From NCBI GenBank assembly GCA_910585545.1, contig CAJUFN010000008.1:1-64000 (forward strand): a stretch of DNA of 64,000 nucleotides, in the 5' to 3' direction. Origin of the DNA: an uncultured Lachnospiraceae bacterium. GTDB lineage: Bacteria; Bacillota; Clostridia; Lachnospirales; Lachnospiraceae. Each line of letters opens with the position of its first letter. Positions within the stretch are counted from its first letter, which is position 1. Shown here piece after piece: positions 42,827 through 51,916 of the stretch. The notes under the pieces were generated by a model. The model had not been told where the DNA came from. It worked only from the letters and a program-made list of their open reading frames with translations, and did no database searches. A program made the translations under genes and the position numbers.

Positions 42827-44008
42827 TTATTTTACAATAATCTTCTCAGTTGTCTCAATCGCCACCTTCACAAGTTCATCTATTTTCTCTGCCAGATTTT
42901 CTTCTGAACGTCTTATGATATTTACATTTGGTTTTGTGACCGGATGCTTTGCCACGAAAATCGTACAGCAGTCTTCATATGGCTGAATTGACGTTTCATA
43001 AGTATTGATTTCTTCCGAAATCTTCACAATCTCCTGTTTGTCAAATCCAATCAGCGGTCTGTATACAGGCATCGTACACACATCATTGGTTGCCGCAAGA
43101 CTTTGCATCGTCTGGCTCGCAACTTGTCCAATACTTTCGCCTGTGATCAATCCCAAACATCCGCCCTCTTTTGCAAAATGCTCTGCAATCCGCATCATAT
43201 AACGTCTCATAATAATAGTAAGCTCGTCATGTGGACACTGATCATAAATATAAAGCTGAATGTCCGTAAAATTTACGACATTAAGTTTGATCGGCCCGGA
43301 ATACTTCGATACCAGCCTTGCCAAATCAACCACCTTTTGTTTTGCACGTTCACTCGTATACGGCGGCGCGTGAAAATAAGTCGCTTCTAATCCGACACCT
43401 CTTTTGGAAATCATGTAACCTGCAACCGGACTGTCAATTCCTCCGGATAAAAGAAGCATTGCTTTTCCGTTCGTTCCGACTGGCATTCCGCCTGGTCCCT
43501 TGATAATCTTAGAATAGATATAAACTTGTTCACGAAGTTCAAGATTCAACAGTACATCCGGCTTATGTACATCAACCTTGATTTCCGGAAAAGCTTCTAA
43601 AATCGCTTCTCCTAAATCACGGTTGATTTCCATCGAATTTTTCGGGTAAGTCTTTTTCCCTCTTCTTGCCTCTACTTTAAACGTGATGTTTTTATCCGGA
43701 TACATCGCATCCATATAAGCAATCACGTCTTTTTTCAGCTGCTCAAATCCATTTTCATCTACAATGACAACCGGACAGATACCCACAATTCCAAATACAC
43801 ACCGAAGCGCCGATACCGCGTCATCATAATCATAATATCCTTCACATTCTACATAGATGCGCCCCTGCGCTTTCCGCACCGAAAATTCCCCCTCCACATC
43901 ACGAAGAGCAAATTTAATCTGTCTTACCAGGGCGTCTTCGAACATATAACGGTTCTTTCCCTTAATTCCGATTTCCCCATATTTAATCAAAAAAGCATGA
44001 AATGTCAT
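42827..44008 (-). CDS. thiI: tRNA 4-thiouridine synthase ThiI
   Basis: 393 residues. A ferredoxin-like and THUMP domain (about 1-170) has LIKYGEIGIKGKNR at the start. The PP-loop is AMLLLSGGIDSPVAGYMISKRG (about 182-203). It lacks a C-terminal rhodanese domain, as in Gram-positive ThiI, so sulfur comes directly from the adjacent cysteine desulfurase. Makes s4U8 in tRNA. The gap to nifS is 32 bp. Confidence 0.96.
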   Translation of the reverse strand: MTFHAFLIKYGEIGIKGKNRYMFEDALVRQIKFALRDVEGEFSVRKAQGRIYVECEGYYDYDDAVSALRCVFGIVGICPVVIVDENGFEQLKKDVIAYMDAMYPDKNITFKVEARRGKKTYPKNSMEINRDLGEAILEAFPEIKVDVHKPDVLLNLELREQVYIYSKIIKGPGGMPVGTNGKAMLLLSGGIDSPVAGYMISKRGVGLEATYFHAPPYTSERAKQKVVDLARLVSKYSGPIKLNVVNFTDIQLYIYDQCPHDELTIIMRRYMMRIAEHFAKEGGCLGLITGESIGQVASQTMQSLAATNDVCTMPVYRPLIGFDKQEIVKISEEINTYETSIQPYEDCCTIFVAKHPVTKPNVNIIRRSEENLAEKIDELVKVAIETTEKIIVK

Positions 44009-44040
44009 CTTTCGTTTCCTTTCTTTTCCTATAATTATTT

Positions 44041-45195
44041 TTATCTTCTAGAATAACGTCTAAGCATCGGTATAAGTTGATACAACGTTTTTAAAGTATA
44101 GTCAATTTCCTCTTCCGTTGTAAATTCCGACATACTAAAGCGCAAAGTTGCATCAAGAAGTTCTTTTCTTGTGCCAATACCTCGAAGCACTCCGCTGATC
44201 TGCGGATGATTGGATGCACACGCACTTCCTGCAGACACATAGATTCCGCGTTCTTCCAACGCATGCAGCAACACTTCACTTCGAACGCCCATAAATCCTA
44301 CGCTGATAATATGCGGTGCACTTGTCTCATCATACAGTCCATGCACTGCCAGATGCGGAATTCTCCTAAGTCCTTCTATAAACTGGTTCTTTAATGCACG
44401 CATATGTGCAACCTTTTCATCCAAATTCGTATAAATCTCTTTTGCCGCCACACCAAGTCCTGCAATTCCGGGAACATTTTCCGTACCGGAACGCACGTTG
44501 CGCTGCTGTTCACCGCCAAATAGAATCGGCTTGATCTTCACCTTTTCATCAATATATAATGCTCCGATTCCTTTTGGACCGTGTATCTTATGACCGCTTA
44601 TGGAAAGCATATCAATGCCCATCCTTTTCGGATGAATACGATATTTTCCAAATCCTTGTACTGCATCTACATGAAATAAAATATTGTGGTTATACGACTT
44701 TACGATCTGTGCCGCCTCTTCAATCGGCTGAACCGAACCGATTTCGTTATTTATATGCATGATCGACACAAGAATTGTCTCACTGCACAACGCTTCTCTC
44801 AATGCATCCAGACGGACTCTTCCATTTCCATCCACCGGAAGGAATGTCACCCGATACCCTTCCTCTTCTAAATGATGCATCGTATTTAAAATTGCCGGAT
44901 GCTCAATAGCAGTTGTGATCAGATGTTTTCCGGCACGCGCATTCGCTCTTGCCGCTCCAATAAGCGCCAGATTATCGCTCTCCGTGCCACCTGATGTAAA
45001 GAAAATTTCTTTCTCCTGTACCTTTAGTATTTTTGCAAACGTTTCCTTTGTCATTTTCACATATCGCTCTGCTTCCACGCCTTTTTTATGCATAGAAGAA
45101 GGATTGCCGTAGTCCTCGCACATTACTTTTCCCACAATATCCCTCACGCTTTCATATGCCTTCGTCGTAGCAGAATTATCCAGATAAACTTCCAT
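44041..45195 (-). CDS. nifS: Cysteine desulfurase (NifZ/IscS type) partnering ThiI
   Basis: 384 residues. PLP enzyme taking sulfur from cysteine. The N-terminus is VYLDNSATTKAY; the PLP Lys is in SISGHKIHGPKGIGALYI; the active Cys is in SAGSACASNHPQISGVL near residue 325. Placement directly before thiI matches the NifZ-ThiI pair of Bacillus, dedicated to tRNA thiolation. Could also serve iron-sulfur assembly; no iscU/sufU is seen. Confidence 0.95.
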   Translation of the reverse strand: MEVYLDNSATTKAYESVRDIVGKVMCEDYGNPSSMHKKGVEAERYVKMTKETFAKILKVQEKEIFFTSGGTESDNLALIGAARANARAGKHLITTAIEHPAILNTMHHLEEEGYRVTFLPVDGNGRVRLDALREALCSETILVSIMHINNEIGSVQPIEEAAQIVKSYNHNILFHVDAVQGFGKYRIHPKRMGIDMLSISGHKIHGPKGIGALYIDEKVKIKPILFGGEQQRNVRSGTENVPGIAGLGVAAKEIYTNLDEKVAHMRALKNQFIEGLRRIPHLAVHGLYDETSAPHIISVGFMGVRSEVLLHALEERGIYVSAGSACASNHPQISGVLRGIGTRKELLDATLRFSMSEFTTEEEIDYTLKTLYQLIPMLRRYSRR

Positions 45196-45237
45196 GAAAA
45201 TCTCCTTTTATATGTTCTTTACTATTAAACTATGCAT

Positions 45238-45975
45238 CTAACCTTCCAGATGGTACATAAGAATCGAAAGCATTGCAAGTCCCGCCGTCTCAGTTCTTAG
45301 AATCCGTTTGCCAAGCGTAATCACTTCCGCTCCTGAATCCAAGGCCTCTTCCACCTCTTCTTTTTCAAATCCGCCCTCCGGTCCGATAAAAATGCCAATG
45401 GACTTTCCTTTTTCTATTGCAGAAATAAGCGTTCTTGTCTTTTCCATCCCCTCGGCAAGTTCATACGGAAACAGACAGATATCCAGTTCCCCGGCGATTT
45501 TGAAAGCCTCTTTCAGTGTCACAACCGAAGCCACTTCTGGAATAACGCTTCTTCCTGACTGCTTTGCTGCACTCTCGGAAATGGAATTCCAGCGTTCTGC
45601 CTTTTTCATTGCTTTTTTCTCGTCCAACTTCACTACCGTTCGCTTCGTCATCATCGGAATCACTTTGTACACACCTAGCTCAACTGCCTTTTGAATAATA
45701 AATTCCATCTTATCACTCTTTGGCACCCCTTGAAACAAATAGATCTTTGAGGAAAGCTCTGTATCGGATATTTGTTCCTCCTCAATAGCTGCTGCAATTT
45801 CTCCCTGTCTAAACTGTTCCAGACGACAAATGTATTTTCTATTATTCCCATCACTGATTTCAATCTTTTCGCCCGGCTTCATACGAAGTACATTTTTAAT
45901 ATGATTCACATCACTTCCAATAATAAAGATATATCCTTCCTTCACCTGATCTGGAGTCACAAAGAAATGGTACAT
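45238..45975 (-). CDS. rsmE: 16S rRNA m3U1498 methyltransferase
   Basis: 245 residues. SPOUT (trefoil-knot) enzyme. An N-terminal PUA-like part starts MYHFFVTPDQV. The knot contains SIGIFIGPEGGFEKEEVEEA and TLGKRILRTETAGLAMLSIL, which bind SAM. It lies 10 bp after prmA, the standard prmA-rsmE pair. Confidence 0.96.
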   Translation of the reverse strand: MYHFFVTPDQVKEGYIFIIGSDVNHIKNVLRMKPGEKIEISDGNNRKYICRLEQFRQGEIAAAIEEEQISDTELSSKIYLFQGVPKSDKMEFIIQKAVELGVYKVIPMMTKRTVVKLDEKKAMKKAERWNSISESAAKQSGRSVIPEVASVVTLKEAFKIAGELDICLFPYELAEGMEKTRTLISAIEKGKSIGIFIGPEGGFEKEEVEEALDSGAEVITLGKRILRTETAGLAMLSILMYHLEG

Positions 45976-45985
45976 AACTTGCCTC

Positions 45986-46939
45986 CTAATTCTTTCTTGC
46001 CGTTACAGATACCCACTCGCCCTGGTGATTTATTTCCAGAACTTCCAGGCCTGCTGCCTTTACCGCCTCTACCACAACGGTCTCCTTCTCCTCTATGATC
46101 CCGCTTGTGATATAAATACCACCCTGTTTTAGTTGATTTAAAATCACCGGTGTCAATGGCACAAGCACATCCGCAAGAATATTTGCGGCAACAATATCAT
46201 ATTTTTCATATCCTACACGATCCTGAACCGTCTTATCATCAATGATATTTCCAATCATGACCTCATACTGTTCCCTGTTAATGCCATTGACTTCCATATT
46301 CTCATGGGTTGCGTCTATCGCACATGGATCCAAATCAGTTCCCACGCTATGCGCCGCTCCAAATTTCAAAGCCAGCATCCCCAAAATACCGCTTCCGCAT
46401 CCTACGTCTAAAATCTCTGTCTGAGGTGTGACATATTTACGGATCTGTCTGATGCAAAGCTGTGTCGTCTCATGCATTCCGGTTCCAAATGCAGTGCCTG
46501 GGTCAATATGGATGATCATCTTATCTTCATCTTCTGGCTTCACTTCTTCCCAGGATGGAATAATCAATACGTCATCCACATAAAACTGATGAAAATATTG
46601 TTTCCAGTTATTTACCCAGTCTACATCTTCCGTCTGAGATTCTTCGATCTCACACACGCCTACATTCACATAAGAACGCATTTCTTCTAATTCCGCTTTC
46701 ACATCTGCAAGAATCTTTTCTTTGTCATCCTCTTCCTCCAGATAAAAGCTGATATATGCAACACCGTCGTCTACATCAATCTCCGGAAGAATATCTACAA
46801 ACATCTGCTCCTTATCACTCTGTGTCAAAGGTATCTTATCTTCAATCTCAATCCCTTGAATTCCGAGGTCCATCAGCATAGAACTCACAATATCTTCCGC
46901 CTCGGTTGTCGTTTTCAGTCTGAATTTATTCCATTTCAT
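45986..46939 (-). CDS. prmA: Ribosomal protein L11 methyltransferase
   Basis: 317 residues. SAM motif I EILDVGCGSGILGMLALKFGA (about 175-195) follows DPGTAFGTGMHETTQLC, and the NILADVLV motif marks PrmA. It trimethylates L11. It begins the prmA-rsmE unit, possibly continuing into nifS-thiI (42-bp gap), from the promoter at 47005-47033. Confidence 0.95.
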   Translation of the reverse strand: MKWNKFRLKTTTEAEDIVSSMLMDLGIQGIEIEDKIPLTQSDKEQMFVDILPEIDVDDGVAYISFYLEEEDDKEKILADVKAELEEMRSYVNVGVCEIEESQTEDVDWVNNWKQYFHQFYVDDVLIIPSWEEVKPEDEDKMIIHIDPGTAFGTGMHETTQLCIRQIRKYVTPQTEILDVGCGSGILGMLALKFGAAHSVGTDLDPCAIDATHENMEVNGINREQYEVMIGNIIDDKTVQDRVGYEKYDIVAANILADVLVPLTPVILNQLKQGGIYITSGIIEEKETVVVEAVKAAGLEVLEINHQGEWVSVTARKN

Positions 46940-47004
46940 ATCCGTTGTCCTCTCGCATTTCTTCCATGTTAATACTAATCCTAATACGAATCATTCTTCG
47001 CACA

Positions 47005-47033
47005 AGTATACCAAATCCTCTGTAAAAACGCAA
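47005..47033 (-). promoter_or_regulatory. Promoter of prmA-rsmE
   Basis: On the minus strand TTGCGT (47028-47033), 17-bp spacer, TATACT (47005-47010): identical boxes to the rpsB promoter. It begins at the base following the mntP stop. Confidence 0.78.
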
Positions 47034-47612
47034 TTAAAAAGCCAGTATTCCCAAATGTTCCAAAAGGATCTTGATTCCAAGCAGTATCAAAATAATCCCT
47101 CCTGCAAACTCTGCCCTCTTCTCATACTTACTGCCAAACACATTTCCTATCTTTACTCCTGACACAGAAAGTATAAATGTCGTAATCCCAATAAAACTTA
47201 CCGCCGGACCGATTGATACTTTCAAAAACGCAAACGTAACGCCAACTGCCAGTGCATCAATACTTGTAGCCACCGCAAGCCCTAGCATCGTCCTCACATC
47301 TAACTCTTCGTCTTGCGCCTTACAGCAGCACTCATTCTCCTTAGAACAGGCCTCTTTTATCATATTGCCGCCTATGATTCCAAGCAGTACAAATGCAATC
47401 CAGTGATCCACCGTTGTAATGATATCTCGAAATTGTACCCCAAGAAGATATCCCAAAAGCGGCATTCCCGCCTGAAATACCCCAAAATAAGTTCCTACAA
47501 TCCCCGCCTTTTTCCAGGTGAATTTTTCCATAGAAAGCCCCTTGCACACAGAAACTGCAAATGCATCCATGGACAGGCCCACTGCAATTAGAAATAATTC
47601 TGCGATATTCAT
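47034..47612 (-). CDS. mntP: Manganese efflux pump MntP
   Basis: 192 residues, six membrane helices. The repeat motifs GLSMDAFAVSVCKGL and VATSIDALAVGVTFA carry the paired Asp residues that bind Mn2+. A Cys-rich cytoplasmic loop CSKENECCCKAQDEE (about 90) is a notable addition that could sense metal. Exports excess manganese. No yybP-ykoY riboswitch is visible in the short leader, where repeat copy D sits 60 bp upstream. Confidence 0.93.
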   Translation of the reverse strand: MNIAELFLIAVGLSMDAFAVSVCKGLSMEKFTWKKAGIVGTYFGVFQAGMPLLGYLLGVQFRDIITTVDHWIAFVLLGIIGGNMIKEACSKENECCCKAQDEELDVRTMLGLAVATSIDALAVGVTFAFLKVSIGPAVSFIGITTFILSVSGVKIGNVFGSKYEKRAEFAGGIILILLGIKILLEHLGILAF

Positions 47613-47674
47613 AATTTTTTCTCCTTCGTTTTATTTTTTAATTTCTTATATCATGAATTCTCTTATGCTAAAAC

Positions 47675-47805
47675 AAAGAATGCGCTTCGCACATTCTTTC
47701 GCCTGCGGCGGTCGCATACGACAACTTCATTGTACGCCGCAGTGCGCATCCCGCGGAGCGTTTTATGATATAGGAAAGTAAAAACTTTCCTATATCATGA
47801 AAAAA
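47675..47805 (-). repeat. Structured intergenic repeat, copy D
   Basis: Full-length copy with a perfect first stem ATGATATAGGAAAGT/ACTTTCCTATATCAT in minus-strand reading, the CGCTCCGCGGGATGCGC link, the second stem-loop with inner GTCG-cata-CGAC, and the terminal hairpin (one mismatch). Its outer T-run is shared with the glgB terminator; the other end is toward mntP. Confidence 0.88.
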
Positions 47806-47852
47806 GACCTATCCGCAAACCGAAAGTTTCCTCTCTTTTCGCGGACAAGTCT
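47800..47852 (-). terminator. Terminator of glnA-ybaK-glgB
   Basis: On the minus strand AGACTTGTCCGC pairs with GCGGATAGGTCT through all 12 positions (two G-U), around a loop that itself can pair, followed by TTTTTT. It is 135 bp beyond glgB. Confidence 0.82.
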
Positions 47853-47987
47853 CATTATTTAAAGTACTGCCAGATAATCACTTATCAGCATGTTGACAAT
47901 ACTACGCCTCTTCGCGCCAACTACTCCCTTATCAATGTGCCTATTATAAATGCAGGAATTTGTGTTAGTCAATGCTAATTTTAAAGT

Positions 47988-49796
47988 TTATTCTAATTCG
48001 AACAACATCGCAGAATATGCCGGAATATCTAATACAAGCGACTCCTGCCCTTTCTTCTTTTTACTCTTAAAAGATACGGATTCTTTCTTCACACTGCCAT
48101 TCCATTCTTCCCATTCACTGTGCAGCAAAAGCTTGCATTTCACCTTGTCTTCCACCGGAATCGCAAATGCCTTTTCCTCCCTATCCGAAAAATTAAACAC
48201 TGCCATCACGCGCTGTTTACTTCCCTTTCTTTCAAATGCATATACGCAGTTCCCTTCCTGTCTGCAATAGATCCACTTAAAATGCTGCGAATTATAATCC
48301 CCATCATACAGCGCATTATTCTCCAGATAGATACGGTTCAATTCTCTCATATAGTGATGGAAAGCGTCATGCATCGGGTATTTTAACATCTCCCAATCCT
48401 GCTCTCTTTTCTCATCCCATTCCCGCAGCTGCCCAATCTCATTACCCATAAAATTAAGCTTCTTGCCTGGATGCGCATACATATAAAGATAAAATGCCCT
48501 CGCCTGCCTGAATTTATCCTCATAGTCTCCATACATTTTCTGAACAATCGTTGCTTTTCCATGAACTACCTCGTCATGAGATAACGGAAGCAGATAATGC
48601 TCATTATAAAAATACATCATAGAAAATGATAATTTATAATACTGTGCCGCTCTTTCTTCCGGCGTCTTCTTAAAGTAATCTAAAGTATCATTCATCCAGC
48701 CCATATCCCACTTAAAATCAAATCCAAGGCCTTCATACTCAACCGGTGCAGTCACCTTCAAAAAGTCTGTAGAATCCTCTGCCATCAATAAAATCCCAGG
48801 ATGTCTTGCTTTTAATCCCTGATTCATTACTTTGATAAAGTCTACCGCATTTCCGTTGACACCACGCTCCGGCGTTCCCTGCCAATAGATGATCCGGCTG
48901 ATCGCATCCATACGGATTCCGTCAAAATGATACTCGCTTAACCAATAATTGGCCGCAGACTGTAAAAAGCTTCTGACTTCTCCTCTGGAATGAATAAAAT
49001 TATAGCTTCCCCATTCACTTACTCCTACATCCTGATTCGGATATTCATAAAGTGAGGTTCCATCATAATTAGCAAGACCATATGCATCCACCGCAAAATG
49101 TACCGGAACGAAATCCATGATCACACCAATTCCCGCCTGATGACATTTATCCACCAGCTCTTTTAATTCCAGCGCCGTTCCGTATCTGGATGTTGGAGCA
49201 AAAAATCCTGTATTTTGATATCCCCATGATACATCTGCCGGATGCTCACTAAGCGGCATGAATTCAATATAATTATAGTTATTTTCTTTCACATAAGCGA
49301 TAAGTTCCTCGGCAATCTCACTGTACGTATACCACGTACCCTCTTCTGACTCTCCGCCCTTTTTCCTTCTCCATGAACCTAAATGCATCTCATAGATATT
49401 AACTGGAGCATCAAAACGATAACCCCTTTTCTTCATCCATGTCTCATCCTCAAATTGATAACCGGAAAGATCCCTGATAACAGACGCACTCTCCGGACGA
49501 AGCTGCATCTCAAAGCCATACGGGTCACAATGGTCAATCTCACTTCCATCCGCCCCAAAAACTTTATATTTGTATAACATTCCTATTTTTGCTTCCGGTA
49601 CGCAGCAGGAAAAAATACCGCTTCTTCCATCCTGATACATTTCGTGACCCTGCCACTCATTGAATTCGCCTATTACCTGTATTCTTCTTGCGTTTGGGGC
49701 ATAAGTCCGGAACAGCACACCTTCCTTTGTTACATGTGCACCAAAAAATTCATATGCGTCAAATGCCTGTCCCATATAAAACTCATGTGTATTCAT
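47988..49796 (-). CDS. glgB: 1,4-alpha-glucan branching enzyme
   Basis: 602 residues, GH13. N-terminal CBM48 (about 10-110) with EFFGAHVTKEGVLFRTYAPNA, then the barrel: DFVPVHF, DGIRMDAIS (nucleophile Asp), ILLMAEDSTDF (acid/base Glu) and LPLSHDEVVHGK. It makes alpha-1,6 branches in glycogen. It lies in an unusual unit after ybaK (18 bp) and glnA, not with other glycogen genes. Confidence 0.95.
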   Translation of the reverse strand: MNTHEFYMGQAFDAYEFFGAHVTKEGVLFRTYAPNARRIQVIGEFNEWQGHEMYQDGRSGIFSCCVPEAKIGMLYKYKVFGADGSEIDHCDPYGFEMQLRPESASVIRDLSGYQFEDETWMKKRGYRFDAPVNIYEMHLGSWRRKKGGESEEGTWYTYSEIAEELIAYVKENNYNYIEFMPLSEHPADVSWGYQNTGFFAPTSRYGTALELKELVDKCHQAGIGVIMDFVPVHFAVDAYGLANYDGTSLYEYPNQDVGVSEWGSYNFIHSRGEVRSFLQSAANYWLSEYHFDGIRMDAISRIIYWQGTPERGVNGNAVDFIKVMNQGLKARHPGILLMAEDSTDFLKVTAPVEYEGLGFDFKWDMGWMNDTLDYFKKTPEERAAQYYKLSFSMMYFYNEHYLLPLSHDEVVHGKATIVQKMYGDYEDKFRQARAFYLYMYAHPGKKLNFMGNEIGQLREWDEKREQDWEMLKYPMHDAFHHYMRELNRIYLENNALYDGDYNSQHFKWIYCRQEGNCVYAFERKGSKQRVMAVFNFSDREEKAFAIPVEDKVKCKLLLHSEWEEWNGSVKKESVSFKSKKKKGQESLVLDIPAYSAMLFELE

Positions 49797-49814
49797 TTTT
49801 GCCTCTCCTTTTTG

Positions 49815-50300
49815 TCAATCAACAACGATATCCGCCATCTGATAGGAAATTGCTTTTTCAAGGTCTGCAAACGCCATTTCCACCTGAAATCCTATCTTTC
49901 CTCCGCTAAAAAAGATATGCTCTATCTCTTTTGCACTTTGATCTATCGTTGTGGTGAAAAATTTCTTCATTCCGATCGGAGAACATCCTCCGTGTATATA
50001 TCCTGTCAACGGCAAAAGCTCTTTTGATTTTATCATCTCGATTTTCTTCTCACCAACACTTTTTGCTGCTTTCTTTAAATCAAGTTCTTTACAGACTGGA
50101 ACAAGAAATACATAATGCTTTTTGCTGCCAGATATAGTCACCAACGTCTTAAAAACATTCTTGGGATCCTGATGAAGAATCTTGGCCACTTCCATACCAA
50201 CCGTTGTGCCGCTTTCCACATAATTGTGGCTTATATAAGGCAGCTTTAAACTATCAAGTACACGCATCACATTCGTCTTGTTCTCTTTCCCTTTTGCCAT
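49815..50300 (-). CDS. ybaK: Cys-tRNA(Pro)/Cys-tRNA(Cys) deacylase YbaK
   Basis: 161 residues. The YbaK/EbsC domain shows DPKNVFKTLVTISG, VFLVPVCKELDLKKAAKSVGEKK and LTGYIHGGCSPIGMKK with the substrate-site Gly-rich loop. It clears Cys mischarged on tRNA-Pro. It is 12 bp after glnA. Confidence 0.95.
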   Translation of the reverse strand: MAKGKENKTNVMRVLDSLKLPYISHNYVESGTTVGMEVAKILHQDPKNVFKTLVTISGSKKHYVFLVPVCKELDLKKAAKSVGEKKIEMIKSKELLPLTGYIHGGCSPIGMKKFFTTTIDQSAKEIEHIFFSGGKIGFQVEMAFADLEKAISYQMADIVVD

Positions 50301-50312
50301 AGTATCCCTCTT

Positions 50313-51740
50313 TTATAAGTCATAATATTTTTTAAATTCCACCGGACTTGGAATCTTAGAAATCTCAAGACATTCTTTTCTTTTTCTCTCCAACCAGATT
50401 TCAATCAATCTTTCCGGGAACACTCCGCCTGCCGTTAGATAATCATGGTCTTTTTCCAGTGCATCCAATGCCTCTTCCAGACTTTTTGGTAATGATTCGA
50501 TGTTCGCCTGTTCTTCTTCGGACAAATCATATAGATTGAAATCATATGGTCCCCAGCCGCATTTGGACGGGTCGATCTGATTACGGATGCCATCAATTCC
50601 TGCCATCAAAATAGCTGCATATGCATAATATGGGTTGGATGTGGCATCAGGATTACGAAGCTCGAAACGTTTTGTCTCCGGTGATTTTGCATACGCTGGG
50701 ATTCGGATAACCGCACTTCTGTTAGAAGTCGCATAACCAACCGTAACCGGAGCCTCAAACCCTGGAACCAGTCTCTTAAATGAATTCGTCGAAGGATTCG
50801 TAAATGCACAAAGTGATGCAACATGTTTCAAAAGTCCGCCCATGAAATAGTGTGCCGTCTTACTTAATCCTGAATATCCTTCCTTATCATAGAAAATCGG
50901 TTTTCCATCTTTTTTCAGAAGCATATGCACATGCATACCATTCCCCGCTTCCTTATAAAGCGGCTTTGGCATAAAGGTCGCTGTCTTTCCTTCCTGTACT
51001 GCCGCATTACGGATAACGTATTTGATGATCATCGTCTTATCCGCCATATCTACCATATCTCCAAGTTCGACTTCGATTTCCATCTGACCGGAACCGCCAA
51101 CTTCATGGTGGTGGTATTTCACATCGATTCCCCACTCTTCTAATAAAATGCACATCTTACTACGCAGATTATATGCCACATCATGCGGTGGAGCAATATG
51201 GTATCCTCCACCAGAAGGCACCTGGAATCCTGCATTTTGAGGTCCTTCATTGCCGCTGTTCCATTCTGCCTGTCTTGTATCTACAGTAAAAGAATTCCTC
51301 TGCGGAGTCACCGTATAACTCACATTATCAAACAAATGGAACTCGAATTCCGGCCCGATCAACATCTCATCTGCGATTCCCTGTCCACGCATATATTCCA
51401 TCGCCCTTAAACTGACATTTCTTGGATACTGGTCAAATGGTTTATTCTCCTCTCCGATCACACACACATCTCCACACATCGTCAGTGTAGGAATCTCCAC
51501 AAACGGATCGATCACCGCTGTTGTCGGGTCCGGAATAAATACCATATCACTCTTCTCTACCGGCGCATAACCATAGTTAGAGCCATCAAATCCAATTCCA
51601 TATTTAAAAATATCTTCGTGAAACCGCTCTACCGGGATTGTAATGTGTCTCCATCGTCCGTCCAGATCCGTCATCTTAAAATCAATCATCCGAATTCCTT
51701 TTTCTTTGCATAAGTTTTGCAATTCTTCACTTTTTGTCAT
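50313..51740 (-). CDS. glnA: Glutamine synthetase, type I
   Basis: 475 residues from ATG at 51740, spaced correctly from AAAGGAGGA; the ATG at 51746 abuts the SD. The beta-grasp N-terminus has GIGFDGSNYGYAPVEKSDMVFIPD, the ATP site KPLYKEAGNGMHVHMLL, and the Glu flap region NPSTNSFKRLVPGFEAPV with RNRSA-type TSNRSAVIRIP. It makes glutamine from glutamate and ammonia. No adenylylation tyrosine motif is evident, so feedback control is expected. Lead gene of glnA-ybaK-glgB; an extended -10 TGGTAAAAT lies at 51803-51811. Confidence 0.95.
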   Translation of the reverse strand: MTKSEELQNLCKEKGIRMIDFKMTDLDGRWRHITIPVERFHEDIFKYGIGFDGSNYGYAPVEKSDMVFIPDPTTAVIDPFVEIPTLTMCGDVCVIGEENKPFDQYPRNVSLRAMEYMRGQGIADEMLIGPEFEFHLFDNVSYTVTPQRNSFTVDTRQAEWNSGNEGPQNAGFQVPSGGGYHIAPPHDVAYNLRSKMCILLEEWGIDVKYHHHEVGGSGQMEIEVELGDMVDMADKTMIIKYVIRNAAVQEGKTATFMPKPLYKEAGNGMHVHMLLKKDGKPIFYDKEGYSGLSKTAHYFMGGLLKHVASLCAFTNPSTNSFKRLVPGFEAPVTVGYATSNRSAVIRIPAYAKSPETKRFELRNPDATSNPYYAYAAILMAGIDGIRNQIDPSKCGWGPYDFNLYDLSEEEQANIESLPKSLEEALDALEKDHDYLTAGGVFPERLIEIWLERKRKECLEISKIPSPVEFKKYYDL

Positions 51741-51835
51741 AACCATCCTCCTTTATACGCTGCCCAAAGGCATGCTTATCATGTTCGTGTTTTATGGAAT
51801 TCATTTTACCATATCAGATGCTATTTCGCCATTAT

Positions 51836-51880
51836 AAAAAAATTGAAGAGGAAATAACTAACAAGCATTATTTCCTCTTC
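51836..51880 (-). terminator. Terminator of the 51.9-54.4 kb cassette
   Basis: On the minus strand GAAGAGGAAATAA pairs with TTATTTCCTCTTC around a 10-base loop, followed by AATTTTTTT. It lies 36 bp beyond the last gene. Confidence 0.88.
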
Positions 51881-51916
51881 TTAATAAACATATTGATACT
51901 AAACTAAATCTTTTAC

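Noticed and set aside
47613..47680. yybP-ykoY manganese riboswitch upstream of mntP
   Set aside because: The leader is about 60 bp and lacks the characteristic loops.
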